64,000 nucleotides of DNA from Metellina segmentata (taxonomy: Eukaryota; Arthropoda; Arachnida; Araneae; Tetragnathidae): assembly GCA_947359465.1 (NCBI GenBank), contig OX375873.1, forward strand, positions 73,410,278-73,474,277, given 5' to 3'. The notes under the pieces are model-generated. The model was not told where the DNA came from, ran no database searches, and saw only the letters and a list, made by a program, of their open reading frames with translations. The first letter of the stretch is position 1, and each line of letters begins with the position of its first letter. The position numbers and the translations under genes were made by a program. Positions 47,405 to 60,259 of this stretch are shown here, piece after piece.

Positions 47405-47622
47405 ACTTTTAACTCTCTGAGTCATGAGATTTCTGAGTAGGGTATTAAACTGTTTCCTTACAACACACACACTAACTAAATATCCACATCTAATGGTTGA
47501 CAGTATTCGATGAGATTGATTGTATTATTAAAGTGGGGGGGGGGGAACTGTTTGAAGTCATGATGGGAAGACTGCAGGTTGTAGATGGAATGTATGCGTG
47601 TGAACTCCTTAGAGGAGGGTAG
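47405..47622 (+). mobile_element. TTAA-type MITE family 2, copy c
   Basis: TTTAACTCTCTGAGTCATGA, CAACACACACACTAACTAAA, ATCTAATGGTTGACAG, GAATGTATGCGTGTGAAC and CCTTAGAGGAGGGTA, in the same order as the 32.5 kb copy. It includes a G-run at 47536. Confidence 0.5.
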
Positions 47623-47943
47623 ATTGCATTTAAAACTATTAAATTTAAATTACAATGAATATCCGAAATACTTGCACTTTTCATATTTTCATTTAAATAT
47701 AAAATGTGTTGCATCAAGTGTACACTATCATTCTATAGTTTAAGTAATATTATAACGGGAAGCATTATGAAATATAATTTGTTGGCAACAAATATAGTCA
47801 ATTCTTATATCCAAATTAATAAAAAATTAGTTTTGTGTGTTATTCATAACTATTTATTTCTATGTAATAATTACTTTTGATTTATTTCGATGTTATATGT
47901 AAATAAATACATTTATTGACCTATTAATGGTTAAATTTTTAAT

Positions 47944-48175
<232 letters not shown>

Positions 48176-48689
48176 ATTGTGAGACATTATGAAGATATTT
48201 TCAAACAAAGCTTCCGATCGTTGAACGTATCTTTTACGCCCCTCTAAGCTATAAGTATCAAAAGAGATGAATCGTTATATGAATGAAAGCACCCAGAAGT
48301 CAAAAAACAGTCTATAACCCTAAGCTCAGTTTTCCCATGCTCGATACTACAAAAGGATGAAGACCTCATTATAGAGTAAACTCATTACCGATTAAAAGAG
48401 CGTAAAAAGTGTAGAGGTTTAATGAACACTGTTTTTCCAAATTAACGCCAGCCCAAACACGGTTTCCATCACCCTAAACGGTCACAGTTTATACACGTTC
48501 CATAATTCTTCCCCAAAAACTTTAGAGCTCCATCTCAGTAAATTTTAACGCGAGCCGTCCTGTCAGCCTGCTTGTTAATTCCCTATTAAAAATAATTACC
48601 CGGGACTTGCGTTCGCCGACCGAAATCACCGACACCGAAGTAATAAAAGTGCATCTCGAATACCTCCGCCTCTCTGTTTTGGATAACAG

Positions 48690-50110
48690 GAGCTCTGGGG
48701 AAACGCCAGCTTTCAGGAGACTTGGAGTTCGGGATATCGCAAATTTGCTTGGCTCGAATGATTATATCTCGAAGTGATGGAATGCATTTTAAGGCATAGA
48801 CGGTTTTTCTGTACCATTCAAATAATGTGTACATTTCTTGATGTTTAATTTGCGACAAATTGTTTATTTTTGGTTATAGTTCTTAAATAAAAGTATACTC
48901 GTCATGAAGCCGTAGGACAAGATTATTTCGAAGCAGTTAGGAATTTTTTACTTGTCTAAATGCAAAATGTATAGTACTGTTCGCTTATTACATGTAATGA
49001 ACAAAAATTAATTGATCACTCCATGTAAACTTATTATTCCACTATACTTATTACTAATACATGTAACTCGAGGTCTGGAAAAACGCCGACTTTCTGGAGG
49101 ATCGGTGTTCAAGATGTCGTAAGGTTGCTTGGCTGAATGATTACATCTCGCAAAGATTAAATATATTTTAAGACATTGACATTTTTTCTATCGAGTTCAA
49201 ATATTGCACCTATTTGTTGGTACTTAATCTTGTAACATATTGTTTATTTGAGTATAGTTCTTAAACACTTAACAATGTACAGAAGTATAATGAATTCATA
49301 GGATAAGATTATTTTACAGCTGTTAGGATTTCAGTGCTTATCGAGATGCAATGAGTATAATACTATTTAATGGTTACATGGACTGAACTAAAAATAATAG
49401 TTCATTCTATGCGAGAAATAAATCTAATGTATGTAACTTTCCGGAAATTTGGAGTTCGGGATATTTCCAATTTACTTGTCTGCAATGATTACATTTTGAA
49501 GTGATAAAATGTATTTTAAGAGATAGACAGTTTTCTGCATTATTCAAACATTCCTATTTATTATAATATACATTGTTATTGATGGAACAAGGCGATGTTT
49601 TATTATAGTTTTTAGAATGAAAAATTCATAAGTACAATAAAATCATAGGGCAATTTATTTTGTAGCTGTTAAGATTTCATTGCTTATCGAGATGCAATAA
49701 GGGATACAACTGTTTTTACTTGTTACATGGAATGAACTAAAAATTCAATAAAGATACCACGAGCTCTGGAATAACGCCAGCTTTCGGGTGACTTGGAATT
49801 TGAGACATCGCAAACTTATTTGGCTGAAATGATTATCTCGAATTGAGGCGTTACAAATGCGAAGGGTGAACTCAACAAATGCTGGTTTCGAGAAAACAGC
49901 ATTGAAACGCCGCTCTTAGTATATAGAAGAGCTACTGTCAGCCCTACTTTATAGGGTTAGGAAGGACGAACTCAAAAAAAGTTAATGTCATTATTCACTA
50001 TTGTCTGACAAACCAAAATAAGTGGGGGAAAATTTTTCGCCCAATATTGAGTTCGCCTTTCGTATCCGCAGTGCCTCAATTGATGGAATGTATTTTCAGA
50101 GATCGACAGT
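48690..50110. repeat. diverged tandem array, four ~320-380 bp units
   Basis: Units begin near 48690, 49070, 49438 and 49758. Shared landmarks are AGCTCTGG(G)GAAACGCCAG, CTTGGAGTTCGGGATAT, GAATGATTAT(A)TCTCGAAG, TGGAATGCATTTTAAG, CATAGACGGTTTT and TTACATGTAATGAAC. The fourth unit is split by the MITE at 49845-50077. An isolated partial unit lies at about 51470-51610. Confidence 0.75.
49845..50077. mobile_element. MITE, 233 bp, AATT-flanked
   Basis: Ends read GAGGCGTTACAAATGCGAAG and, inverted, GAGGCACTGCGGATACGAAA, with GGTGAACTC/GGCGAACTC continuing the match to about 30 bp. AATT flanks both sides (49841-49844 and 50078-50081). Removing it restores an uninterrupted copy of the surrounding repeat unit. 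Confidence 0.8.
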
Positions 50111-51465
50111 TTTGATGTGAATATTCGTCTTTAAATTTGGTCATGCATAGAGTATTCTTTAGCGTCCAAACAAATGCCTATATTTATCACGCTTATATCT
50201 AGTAAATTATAAACGATATATGACCATATCTTAAATGATAGGTAGGGATATGGCAACTCAAAAGTGAGAGTTTAAATGTAAATTGAAAATGGCGACACAG
50301 AGCGGAATTCAGGTAGTCTAATTTTGGATGGTAAAATGATGGGACATTGAAATTGGTGTCAATATGTAGAGAATTAAACGGGATCTACGATAAAATTTGT
50401 AAAATTATCAACTAGTAAGTGTGCTGAGTTTGAAAAAATGCCGAAAACATTACCAATAAACTATGAACGAAAATATAAGAAGCGTCTATTATTGGAATAA
50501 AACACTCTTTCAGAATAAATCAGATAAGCCCAAACTGACTGACGCTGAACGATGTAGATCGGGAATGTCGTCATGAACCGTTGTTTATTGATTCAGAATG
50601 TGATAACTTTGAAACATTAAACGATGGAATGAAAAGAAATCACAGTATTGTTGTCTCAATTCGTTTTTGAAGAGTTTGTAAAGTGATGACACAGTGGGCT
50701 AAGAATTGTTGTTTTTTCAAGAATAAGTTTGGTTACTTTTGTAATGTTTGGTTGATGGTGATTTGAATCCAGTTAGCTTAAGACATCCCCCTTTGTCAAT
50801 AATGTTAATAATAATAATATGTAATCAAATATCAATATCTTAATCAAATATGTTAATAAGATTGCGGCTTTGTCCAAATCAAATGGATTTGTTGACCCCA
50901 AAGCCCGATGAATTGCCATCAATTAATCTCGCCGAGATTGTGATCCATCCAAATAAGTCACTTGCGTTGTGCAAGAAACTATGGTATAGTTGGTAAAGTA
51001 ATAAATGCTCGCGTACCCCGGAATGATTCGAAATGCCAGTGTACACCCACTATGCATAGCAATGATTTCAATGTCGATGTTAATCGAAACAAATCGTTTA
51101 AAGGCTTTATGTATGAGTTAAACTTAGAGCACTTTTCTAGTATAATACACCGTCCACTACTCTTCGCAACACTTTATAGAACCAAAATTTGTGGATAAAT
51201 ATCGATGTAAACACTATACCATGTCTTGCTTTTCCTATTATCAGCCTTTAACGAATAAAGTGATACTTCCTTTACAGACAAAAAATGATTTATTCGTTTT
51301 CATTTTACCTTTCCTAATAACAGAAAGACGGATTCACAAGTTTAGCGATTTCGATTGTCTTCCCATACACAACCCCTCCCATTCTCTATATGTTTTCAAA
51401 AATTGTACGAGTTTATTGATGTAATAGATGTTTTACTTTTGGTTTCCCATCTTAAGCTCAAATAT
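50111..51465. other. no recognised feature
   Basis: AT-rich. Reading frames at 50962-51424 lack motifs. Confidence 0.45.
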
Positions 51466-51884
51466 ATATACAAAAGTAAAATGAAGAAGTAAGAGGACAC
51501 GGTTATTTTGCAGCTGTAGGTATAGCACTGTTTATTGATTACATGGAATGAATCAAAACTGTAATAATGATAACATGTGTTCTGGAGAAACGCCAGCTTT
51601 GTGAGACTGTTATCTGGATGGGTATAAAATCTACTCTCGTTCATGGAAGTCCTGCACAAAATTGTATAATTTAGACTACAAGCCTCTTATAAGTTAAATA
51701 CATTCTAGATATCGGTTAGAGGGAACGGATGAGACTCGAAGTTTAGTAAATTCGTAGTATGTCCTCGTTTGAATCCAAAATTACATGTACAAGCACAAAT
51801 TGCACATTTTACTTTAAATAGTACTTATTTAGAAGTAAACTGGGTAGAAATTTGCATAAACGTCTATTTGTACTGCTTGATCGT

Positions 51885-52195
51885 TCTATGGCCAGGCCAC
51901 GGTATGAGGCTATTTATACGTATGTAGTGGTAAGAACGTAGATTTTGGTAACGTTCCGGTACTAAACTCAAGGGAAAGATACGAGGACAACAACTCATAA
52001 CTTTAAATTACGGCTATTTATATGAAAAATGGACTAAGTTTAGTTTTAATGTTTGACACTGATTGAGATTTCGAAAAAGTTTTACGAGTTTCTCAACTGA
52101 AAACCATCATATAAAATCCCATTTACTCGAGTAATTTCAAGGGGCGTCTTGCTAGACAGCCAGAACGCCATAATTCGAAACCGATCACCAAGTCT
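51885..52195 (-). repeat. probable SINE
   Basis: The minus strand shows a B-box-like GGTTTCGAATT at about 52183 and, 150-300 bp on, GCCGTAATTTAAAGTTATG and TTGTTGTCCTCGTATCTTTC, matching the tail at 10.0 kb. Confidence 0.4.
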
Positions 52196-52248
52196 CATTA
52201 TTTTTTATATCCAAAAATGAACTGTTACATTTATCATTCATCTGAGGG

Positions 52249-52446
<198 letters not shown>

Positions 52447-52995
52447 TGTAGACACAGAGCAAGGCTATTTTATAAATTAATAATTTCATTGTTGTTACAG
52501 GAAGACATGTAAGCAGTTCAATTTCCCTCGCACTAGTGCAACACTACGGGGCTTTTTAAGACGGTCTGATATTAATTCTCATTCAGATAATATCCGATTC
52601 TGTAATTTTTAAAAACGGTTGGATGGCGTGGTCAACACCGCCCCTCGCACCTCACAATTCAAACTCCGACTAAAGTGACTGTTACTTCAGTGTTTAGATT
52701 TTATATAGAGCAGTTGCACATTTCTGTAGGACATTCCTTCATTAACTTCCAGTTTATACTCACTCGTAGTTAGCTCTGTTATTACCCATGTGGGTGTGGA
52801 CTATTAAATTGAAAATAAAAAGTTGCATTCTGATCCCAAAATAAATGGTATGGTTCTGTTTCTCGGCCACTTGTAGTAGCTACAGGTATTCATTGATTTT
52901 TGACAGTACAGAGCATCCGATACCTCACTGCTCTAAAAAGATGTAATAGAATTATATCAGTTGTTAATTATGTGATCATTAGCTGTTAACCATTA

Positions 52996-53252
52996 CAAGG
53001 ACGGGTTAAAGTTACAATGGTGTAAGTAACTTTTTTTCAAAAAAAGGCAGAATTTCCACTTCTATGTGTTGGCAGTAGAATAAAGCTCTGACATACTTCT
53101 GTTTACAGATTGGCTTATATAAATCTGGTTTCTCTGTGTCTACTAATTATTTTTAGTTCAATTTGGTTACATATTATATCTGGTTTCTGTGTCTGTCTTT
53201 TTTCTTCTTTTGAAAAAGTGACTTACAGCATTGTAATTTTAACCCGTCCTTA
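52996..53252. mobile_element. Tc1/mariner-type MITE
   Basis: Inverted ends CAAGGACGGGTTAAAGTTAC and TAAGGACGGGTTAAAATTAC extend about 50 bp (GTAAGT, ACTTTTT). TA flanks both sides (52994-52995 and 53253-53254). 257 bp with no ORF. Confidence 0.8.
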
Positions 53253-53259
53253 TAGAACA

Positions 53260-54310
53260 TCCTTTGAACATAAAAATAACAAATCCTAATATTATTAATT
53301 CCTTTTTTTTTTCTAGAAAAATATAGTTTTACAAGATACCCGGAGCATTTTTACTCGCCGTCTATGATCTTAAAAAATTTCCTGAAATTCGTACACCATT
53401 CTATATTATGCTTTTTATGTGTACTGCTAGTTTAAACTAGTCTTAAATTGAACTCAATTGAATTACATATATGAAACGAAACTCATTTTGATAACTAAAA
53501 TTCCGTGTAAACGTCAATTACATTTAGTGTGTTGCTCCATCTATAAATTGAATAAAGCTTGCAAAAACCCAGGCTTAGTACTTTAAAAAATTCCTAACTC
53601 AATGAATTGTTAAAGCTTGAAATTTCGGAGACTCACTTAAGGTCAGAATTTCCCATTTTCTATTTATAGAAAATGATCGAGAGAAGAGGAGAGAAAAGAC
53701 AAGCTGATTCGACTACACTTTTCGAAAATGTGCAGCCAAACACATTTTTCACTCTCGAAGTATTAGAAAAGTTTTCTCTTCATTTTGCGTATTTCTCAGC
53801 ACCAACTCGACATCTCTAAGCCCTCCTTGCCTTTTTCTTTCGTATTTAATCTTGAAAAATCGCTGTACTTTCCATCGACCATAAAACAAACACCTTTCAA
53901 TTTGATTTATAATGATCAGCATCCAAAACAGGTCCTCTTGCAATCTATACAATAACTGAGAGTGATGGATTGGCGACAGGAGCAAATATTTCGCCAACTA
54001 ATGAAGCGATAAATTATTCGGTAATGGAAGTTTTGGCGAAAGATGATCATTTGTGATAAACCTTATGCCTTTGATATTATAAATGAGTCTCAAATTTTGT
54101 GAGTTTGCATTAATGAATCCTTTCGAGTATTCTATGTTGGTGAGGCGTGATTATTATATACATTGAGGCTCTTTAAAGTGCAACCATTACTACCTCAAGC
54201 GTATTAAATATATAGTACGAGGATCAAGGGTCGTACATTGCACACAACACAATGTTCTTTACTCGCTGACCAATTTTCTACAACGGTTGAAATGTTTTTA
54301 CATTCATATT
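53260..54310. other. no recognised feature
   Basis: AT-rich. The 82-codon minus-strand frame at 53749-53997 has no recognised motif. Confidence 0.45.
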
Positions 54311-54311
54311 T

Positions 54312-54537
54312 CTAACTTCTGGTGGTTTTCTCGACGAGGTATTTCGTCATGAACGAGAGAGTGATGAACGAGCTTTCTCGTTCATTAATCTCTCGTCGTA
54401 TCTCGTCATTAAAAGAATTACCAAACCTTGTTCTCGTCATCAAGAAATCGGTGACATCTTGATGACATCTCGTCATTGGCACTATTAGTCAGATCTTGAT
54501 GGACGAGGTAACTCGTCTAAACCACTAGGAGAGTTAA
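54312..54537. mobile_element. TTAA-bounded palindromic MITE, copy f
   Basis: CTAACTTCTGGTGGTTTTC + TCGACGAGGTATTTCGTC at left; TGGACGAGGTAACTCGTC + TAAACCACTAGGAGAGTTAA at right. Internal repeats include CGTCATTGGC and TAGTCAGATCTTGATGG. Confidence 0.7.
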
Positions 54538-54687
54538 AACAGTTCATATGTTGCACAAGCATCTCACTTGAACGACGTTAGTACATGAACATTTGTGTTA
54601 ACTTGTACGCACAAACCTAAGGGGAGACTGATCAAAGTAACGTGAAAGCTAAAATAAAATAAACTTAAGATCCTAAATATTGCTTCT

Positions 54688-54893
54688 TATTAAACTCTGA
54701 GGGTCTCACACGCATATATGCGTTCTGCTACCTATGCTACATCCATTTAATTTTGATTTTTCTTTGACCGAAGAAACATTTTGTATGGTTCTTTCAAGCA
54801 ATAAATACGGTTATTTAGTCAATACGCGTGTTGTGGGGTGAAAAACGACACAAAACTACCCAGAACATTCACGAGGCTCGGAAAGTTAAAAAT
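54688..54893 (-). mobile_element. TTAA-type MITE family 2, copy d
   Basis: Left TTAAACTCTGAGGGTCTCAC and right AGGCTCGGAAAGTTAA. The minus strand contains CAACACGCGTATTGACTAAA, TTGCTTGAAAGAACC and GCATATATGCGTGTGAGACC, matching the 32.5 kb copy. Confidence 0.55.
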
Positions 54894-54899
54894 AAAGGG

Positions 54900-55689
54900 T
54901 AAAGTAATTACAAATATTATTTACGTTCAGAAAACTATGGTACTTAAAATAATTTATTAGATCCAGAAACATTTGTACCAAACCTTTCTAAAGGTTTACA
55001 AAGTATTTCATGAAAGTTTAGGTATGTTTTTCAATGCCTCGTTATGTATATTATGATCATTCAAGCATTAGTTAGCGAGAATGTGGCGATATCTTGTGTT
55101 ACCCCGTTGGTTTTGCCATATTACTTGCATCGCAAACTATATGTTCTAGGGGGGGGATATACCATCTTAAAGGAATTTGGTAAGCTGGCCGGTATTTAAC
55201 TGTAGTACTGAAGAGACCAGCAACTTAATTTAACTCCGTCATGGGATACCGACCCTTAGATTGGGTTTTAAGGTAAACAAAATTTCACGTAACGTAAAGG
55301 TGACCAAATGAGAAAAGGAAAAAAGAATAATTTGGTGGAATGCAAAGCAGAAATTACAAGTTAACAAATGCACACGCAGGTGCTGCTCTAATAAAAGTTA
55401 GCGATGAAGCTACAGAGGCAATTAAAGTCTTGTAGTCAAAAAGTAAACCTAAACGGCTTGCTTAAGTTCAGACTCCCTGAAGGCCACAAATCGCACGATT
55501 TGTATTATCTTCCTTTGAAGCAAGGGATGAACAGCCAGGGGTTTACGCCAGGCGTCGTAGTACTGAGGTTCATTGATGTGCAGATGAAATGTGATAGGGC
55601 AGGTGGTAACATAGTGGTCCGGGTCTGCTTCCATACCACAGATGCAGTGGTCACTACAATGGATATTTCATCCTAAATAGATACTGTAG
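54900..55689. other. no recognised gene; may be SINE body
   Basis: The plus-strand frame 55404-55676 has no domain. On the minus strand this continues downstream of the tRNA-like head at 55.8 kb and may be the body of that SINE. Confidence 0.35.
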
Positions 55690-55815
55690 TAACGTACCGT
55701 GACCCGTGTAAAAGTGTGTGAGCTCTGAGGTGGAGTAAAGGCGCTTTGTGCAGACCTCAACTAAAATTCCTCATACGAGATTCGAACTCGTAACCAAGCA
55801 CTTCATTCTATCAAT
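55690..55815 (-). repeat. tRNA-like SINE head
   Basis: The minus strand reads AAGTGCTTGGTTACGAG and GTTCGAATCTCGTATGAGG, a B box with tRNA-like context but no acceptor stem. Confidence 0.5.
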
Positions 55816-55819
55816 TTTT

Positions 55820-56920
55820 ATTTGCAACCTCTGTAATCCTTGGCCACTAGTGAGGCAAATAATTTCATCTAATTCTTGCATTTATAATCATATTTCATGA
55901 ATTCCGATTCATGAGTGTGGTATTTTTTCATGAATCACACACGATCTATGAAATAATATCACTCACATCAGTATTTTAATAACATGGTTAATTTTTAATT
56001 TTGTGCAATTTGTAGGTTCAATTTCCATACAAAAAAATACATAATCTTCCTAAATTTAAAATGGTTAAGATAAAAGATGACATTTAGACCGATCTGAAAA
56101 CAAATGATTAGTATATCAAATTAAAGTCCTCTGTTAAAAAATAAGAACATGATTTTAAAGCAGAGGATTTTGTACTGTTTAAACTATGTAATAGCGTGGA
56201 TTCCTCTACATTATAAGTTGGCTGATCTTAAGTCAATTGATTTCTGAAAAAGTGTGAAAGGTTGTCAAGGATAGGGGCTTACATACTCCGAAGCGAATGC
56301 AGCATGCGTTGCGATTGGCATAGATTATTTATCTCTCACACACTCGTTAAACTCGGTGCCAGAATTAAAAGACACCAATTGAGGAAGCCTTTGTGTGCTT
56401 TTCCACCAGCGGAGGGAGATTCCTTAATTCAACTAATAAACTCGTTCAAAATCAAGTGACTCAACTGCTATCTCGCGAGAATAAAGTTATTAACACCATT
56501 TATGTAGTTAATTTAATATAATCTGAATATGCAAATGATTTATATTCGTCTCTTCAATGTGTTTAGTTCAACGCTGCACTAATTCAAATGAACAATGCAA
56601 GGCTCTTTCTTATAAGTTACAAAATTTTAGTACTTATTTTCGCTCCCTGTTTGTATTTTAAATTTGACAAAACGTATATTTTAATTTATAAGAACGTTAT
56701 TAAAATTAAAAAACAATTTATTTGAAAACTTAAACAAAGAAAAAAGTGCACTCACCCTGGAACAATCCCCAACATCCATGTGATTTAAATCTGGATTCCT
56801 GACCAGAATCTACTGAGTTGCAAATAAATGTTAAGGATACTACACGACGTAGATGGTATATAAACTTGAAGATTTTTTTTATTTGTGATTCATATTAACC
56901 ATAGTTTGCATTTGATTTTT
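55820..56920. other. no recognised feature
   Basis: AT-rich. A consensus donor (minus strand) at about 56757 was examined as a possible nAChR exon 1 end and rejected. Confidence 0.45.
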
Positions 56921-56922
56921 AA

Positions 56923-57581
56923 TCTATCTATATATATATAATTCTCTTACGTGGCACGCAAAAAAGACGTTATTTGTTATCGAGTTTTGGCAACATTGTA
57001 CGATTGTTTGTTTGTCATAAAGCCTCGCGCTTCAATTGAATTTATAGCGTCATCGGATGAAATTTTATTCAAAGAAAATGAATTTTAGTCGAGCTGTTGC
57101 AGTTAATAATAGAAATCAAAGAAAGCGGAGGATCTTTTCAGGGCCATTTAAAAAACGGTCCATTTTAGGGCCAACAATTATAGTTCAACAAGACGCTTGC
57201 ACTACAACTTTTGACGACAAACTCAATGAAAATGCGTGGGTGGCTCGAGTGCAGGAGTAAATGCATATACAAACAACATGTTATGTATTCAATTTCCATA
57301 TCAACGCTCACATTTCGAGTCAAAATTTGCTCAAAATTTTCATTTGAATTCGGATTCCTGAGATACTGTAAATATATTTTCTGAAAAACATAAAAAAATT
57401 TAGATTTGAAAAATATTTTTTTTTGGAATATCATATTTTGTAAACAATCCTTTCTGCTAGGACACATGTCTTCATTGATGCGAGCGAGGCGAGCATATGT
57501 TCGCGTAGCGAATCAATGAGGATTGCGGAGTAATCCTCCGAGGGTTGGCGAGCGTTAGCGAGCAGGGGGCAGGCCCCCTAG
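56923..57581 (+). mobile_element. non-autonomous Helitron, copy B
   Basis: A|TC start at 56923, CTAG|T end at 57581, with the 3' hairpin GGGGGCAGGCCCCC directly before TAG. Body order is the same as copy A. The histone-type stem-loop is mutated (GGTCCATTTTAGGGCC, 57157-57172). Confidence 0.88.
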
Positions 57582-58229
57582 TATATATATAATTCTCTTA
57601 CGTGGCACGCAAAAAAGGAGTTATTTGTAATCGCGTTTTGGCAACACTGTACGATTGTTTGTTTATCGCGAAGTCTCGCGCATCGATTGAATTTATAGCG
57701 TTATCGGATTAAATTTTATTGGAAAAAAAAGGAAATTTTAATGAGCTGTTGCAGTTAGTTTATAATAGAAATCAAAGAAAGCGGAGGATCTTTTCAGGGC
57801 CATTTAAAAAACGGTCATTTTCAGGGCCAACAATTATAGTTCAACAAGACGCTTGCACTACAACTTTCTGCAACAAACTCAATGAAAAAGTGTGGGTCGT
57901 TCGAGTGCTGGGAAAATGTACACACAAACAACATACTGGGAATTCAATTTCCAAAGCAACGCTCACATTTCGAGTCAAAATTTGCACAAAGTTTTTATTT
58001 GAATTCTGATTTTAGAGATAATGTATATATTTTTTCTGTAATACAGCAAATTTAGATTTGAAAAACATTTTTTTGGTAACATATTTTGTAAACAATCTCT
58101 TCTGCTAGGACACATGTCTTCATTAAGGCGAGCGAAGCGAGCATAGGTTCGCGCAGCGAACCAATGAGGATTGCGAAGCAATCCTCCGGGGGTTGGCGAG
58201 CGTTAGCGAGCAGGTGGCAGGCCCCCTAG
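57582..58229 (+). mobile_element. non-autonomous Helitron, copy C (tandem to B)
   Basis: Begins directly after the CTAG of copy B, lacking its own TC, with TATATATATAATTCTC. Ends GGTGGCAGGCCCCCTAG|T. The stem-loop region is GGTCATTTTCAGGGCC (57813-57828), with one stem mismatch. Confidence 0.88.
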
Positions 58230-59380
58230 TACTTAATGTTCTCTCTCCTGTTTCTTATGTTTTTATCACTTTTTGAGAACGATTTTCATTGGTTAGAAAT
58301 CTCTCTTACACTACATCATGGTACCCCTTGATTTTTGAGAATTGCACTTCCTCTTGAATTAGTTATCGCTTTCACATTTGTCAGACAGTTTAACCAAGTA
58401 GAGAAATAAATCATACTAAGACCACATGGAATTCTTCATTTCCTTCACACACGTCAAATGGTTAATTTCAAGATCACAGCAGCCCTCTTATAAATTGACG
58501 TATTCCGTTACTAATGCTCACTGTATGCTTAAATTCACATCAAATAAGAAGATTCTCAGTGTATTCGCATTAGATATTGAGGATCGAGAAGGCCATTTCT
58601 GCGAAATGGCTGTGAAACAAGATTTCGAACGTTGATGCGAAGAAGAGATATTCCTCCTTCAAATTTAATTACTCCCTCATCCACTTTCGAACACCAATAT
58701 CAGATGGCAGTGTCGTTGGCTATCACTTTCCATGGAACAAAATTCCATTTTCCACTTAGCCGTGTCGAATCCTCAGCTGGTGTGGAACGCCGGTTTTGTT
58801 GTTGTTGTCTTCTTCCAACTCCTTTTCCCGCCTCTAGTACCGCGTAGCCATTGGGGTGGCATCAGCAAAATTGTCGCACTGGAAGCTGAAGTTTAATTAC
58901 ATTTAAAGGAGAATTAGAGGTAGTTTCGTCGGGATAAATTTAGCGTTGTGTTGTTGCAAATGTTAAAGGTGACGATCTGTCGTTGAGTGAAATGAAATTA
59001 AGCCCGTGTAACATAACATAAATGGAAGGCGGAGTATCATTAGTCTTGTAAGCCCCTGTGTCGGAATGGAGAGCGAGAGACAATGCGACAGGATTCGAAG
59101 TGCAAAACAAACACAGTGCCATTTTAATTAAAGCTAATTAGTTATCGGGTTCTTAGGAGAGAAGGTGTGGTCTTTTATATTCCCGTGATGCCATCGCTCT
59201 ATGCGTTCAAGAGCTTAACTTCAAACACCTGGTGTGTCTTGCCTTAATTGTACGGCTGTAAACACAGATTTGCACCTGAGTAAAATGTAGTTGACTTTTT
59301 GGTGAGTGGGAGGTTTTCGATTTTCATCTTACTAATTAAAAAAAAGATTTCCCAATATAAAATCAAAGATTATTAGTCTT
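58230..59380. other. no recognised feature; mixed-composition stretch
   Basis: 58.4-59.1 kb has more even base composition than typical intron here and short open frames (58426-58847), but no motif was recognised. It could include 5' non-coding sequence of the receptor gene (speculative). Confidence 0.35.
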
Positions 59381-59384
59381 AGCG

Positions 59385-59475
59385 AATGGCTGTCTCACAA
59401 GGTATATCGTCATTAGCAAAAATCGACCAGATCTTGTTGTAGTCATCATCGAAAAGTCGGCAATATATTTTGGTG
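59385..59475. mobile_element. TTAA-bounded palindromic MITE, fragment g
   Basis: CTCACAAGGTATATCGTCATTAGC-like sequence, then AAAATCGACCAGATCTTG, matches the repeat unit of the palindromic MITE. No ends preserved. Confidence 0.45.
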
Positions 59476-59859
59476 TATTATTTGACTATTTAAAAACGTA
59501 TCCATAAATGCAGACTGCTTATTGGATCTCTACAAAAAAAAATATTCTATAAAAGATCATCTTGATTTCGTTTTCATTGAATACTATTGTCGTAATTTTA
59601 ACCCGTATTTCTAAATTCAAATTAAACTAATTCAGCAGGTTTTTGAAATAGAATCCGTGCAGTGCTGAGACTTATTGGCTTAGAAAATTTCCTCCAGAAA
59701 AAATGTAACGTCAAAACAAAATGCCATCAATTTCTTTTACTTAGGTTTTATAAAAAAATAAATTAATTGAAAGCTAGAAATTTGCATCCCCGTATTAGAG
59801 AAAAATAAAAAACAAAATATTTAAGAGGATCAAAAGAATTTCTGATTGAGTGCGTAATA

Positions 59860-60259
59860 CGGTGATACTTCAATTAACCATCTCTGTTTTAACCGTCAGT
59901 TTCTCTTAACCGTCAGTCCGTTATTTGGGAACGTGGTCGCTCAGAAAGTACGAAAAAATAAAAGAAAATGACAGACTGTTTTTAAATTTAAACATGAGTG
60001 CACGTCTAGAGAGTACGTTGATATAACAATATTTACTATGCAGTACTTAATATAAATTTATATTATTTGTTTATCTGTAAAATGAAATACACGTATGTAC
60101 TGTGTATTTCCAGTTCGTAAACGTGCAATTTTTTGCCTTTAGTTTATGTACTCCGAACGGGGTTGGGTAGTAGTTTACGGTTTTCTATTTTCTGTGTGTC
60201 TATTCAATTAACCGTCAGGGTCCCGGTCCCTACCCTGACGGTTAATCTAAGTTTCACTG
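59860..60259. mobile_element. pogo-type MITE (~400 bp)
   Basis: Left CGGTGATACTTCAATTAACC and right the inverse of CAGTGAAACTTAGATTAACC. AACCGTCAG repeats near both ends. A hairpin CCGTCAGGGT/ACCCTGACGG lies at about 60213-60242. TA precedes the left end; the right flank is AA. Confidence 0.65.

Noticed and set aside
55404..55676. 90-codon frame as a gene
   Set aside because: No recognised domain. It is adjacent to a SINE head on the other strand, so probably repeat sequence.
56757..56870. Candidate nAChR exon 1 ending GGTGAGTG on the minus strand
   Set aside because: The correct phase would give ...GCWGLFQ before exon 2, but that frame reaches an upstream stop with no Met and no clear signal peptide. 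The nearby ATG is in the wrong phase.
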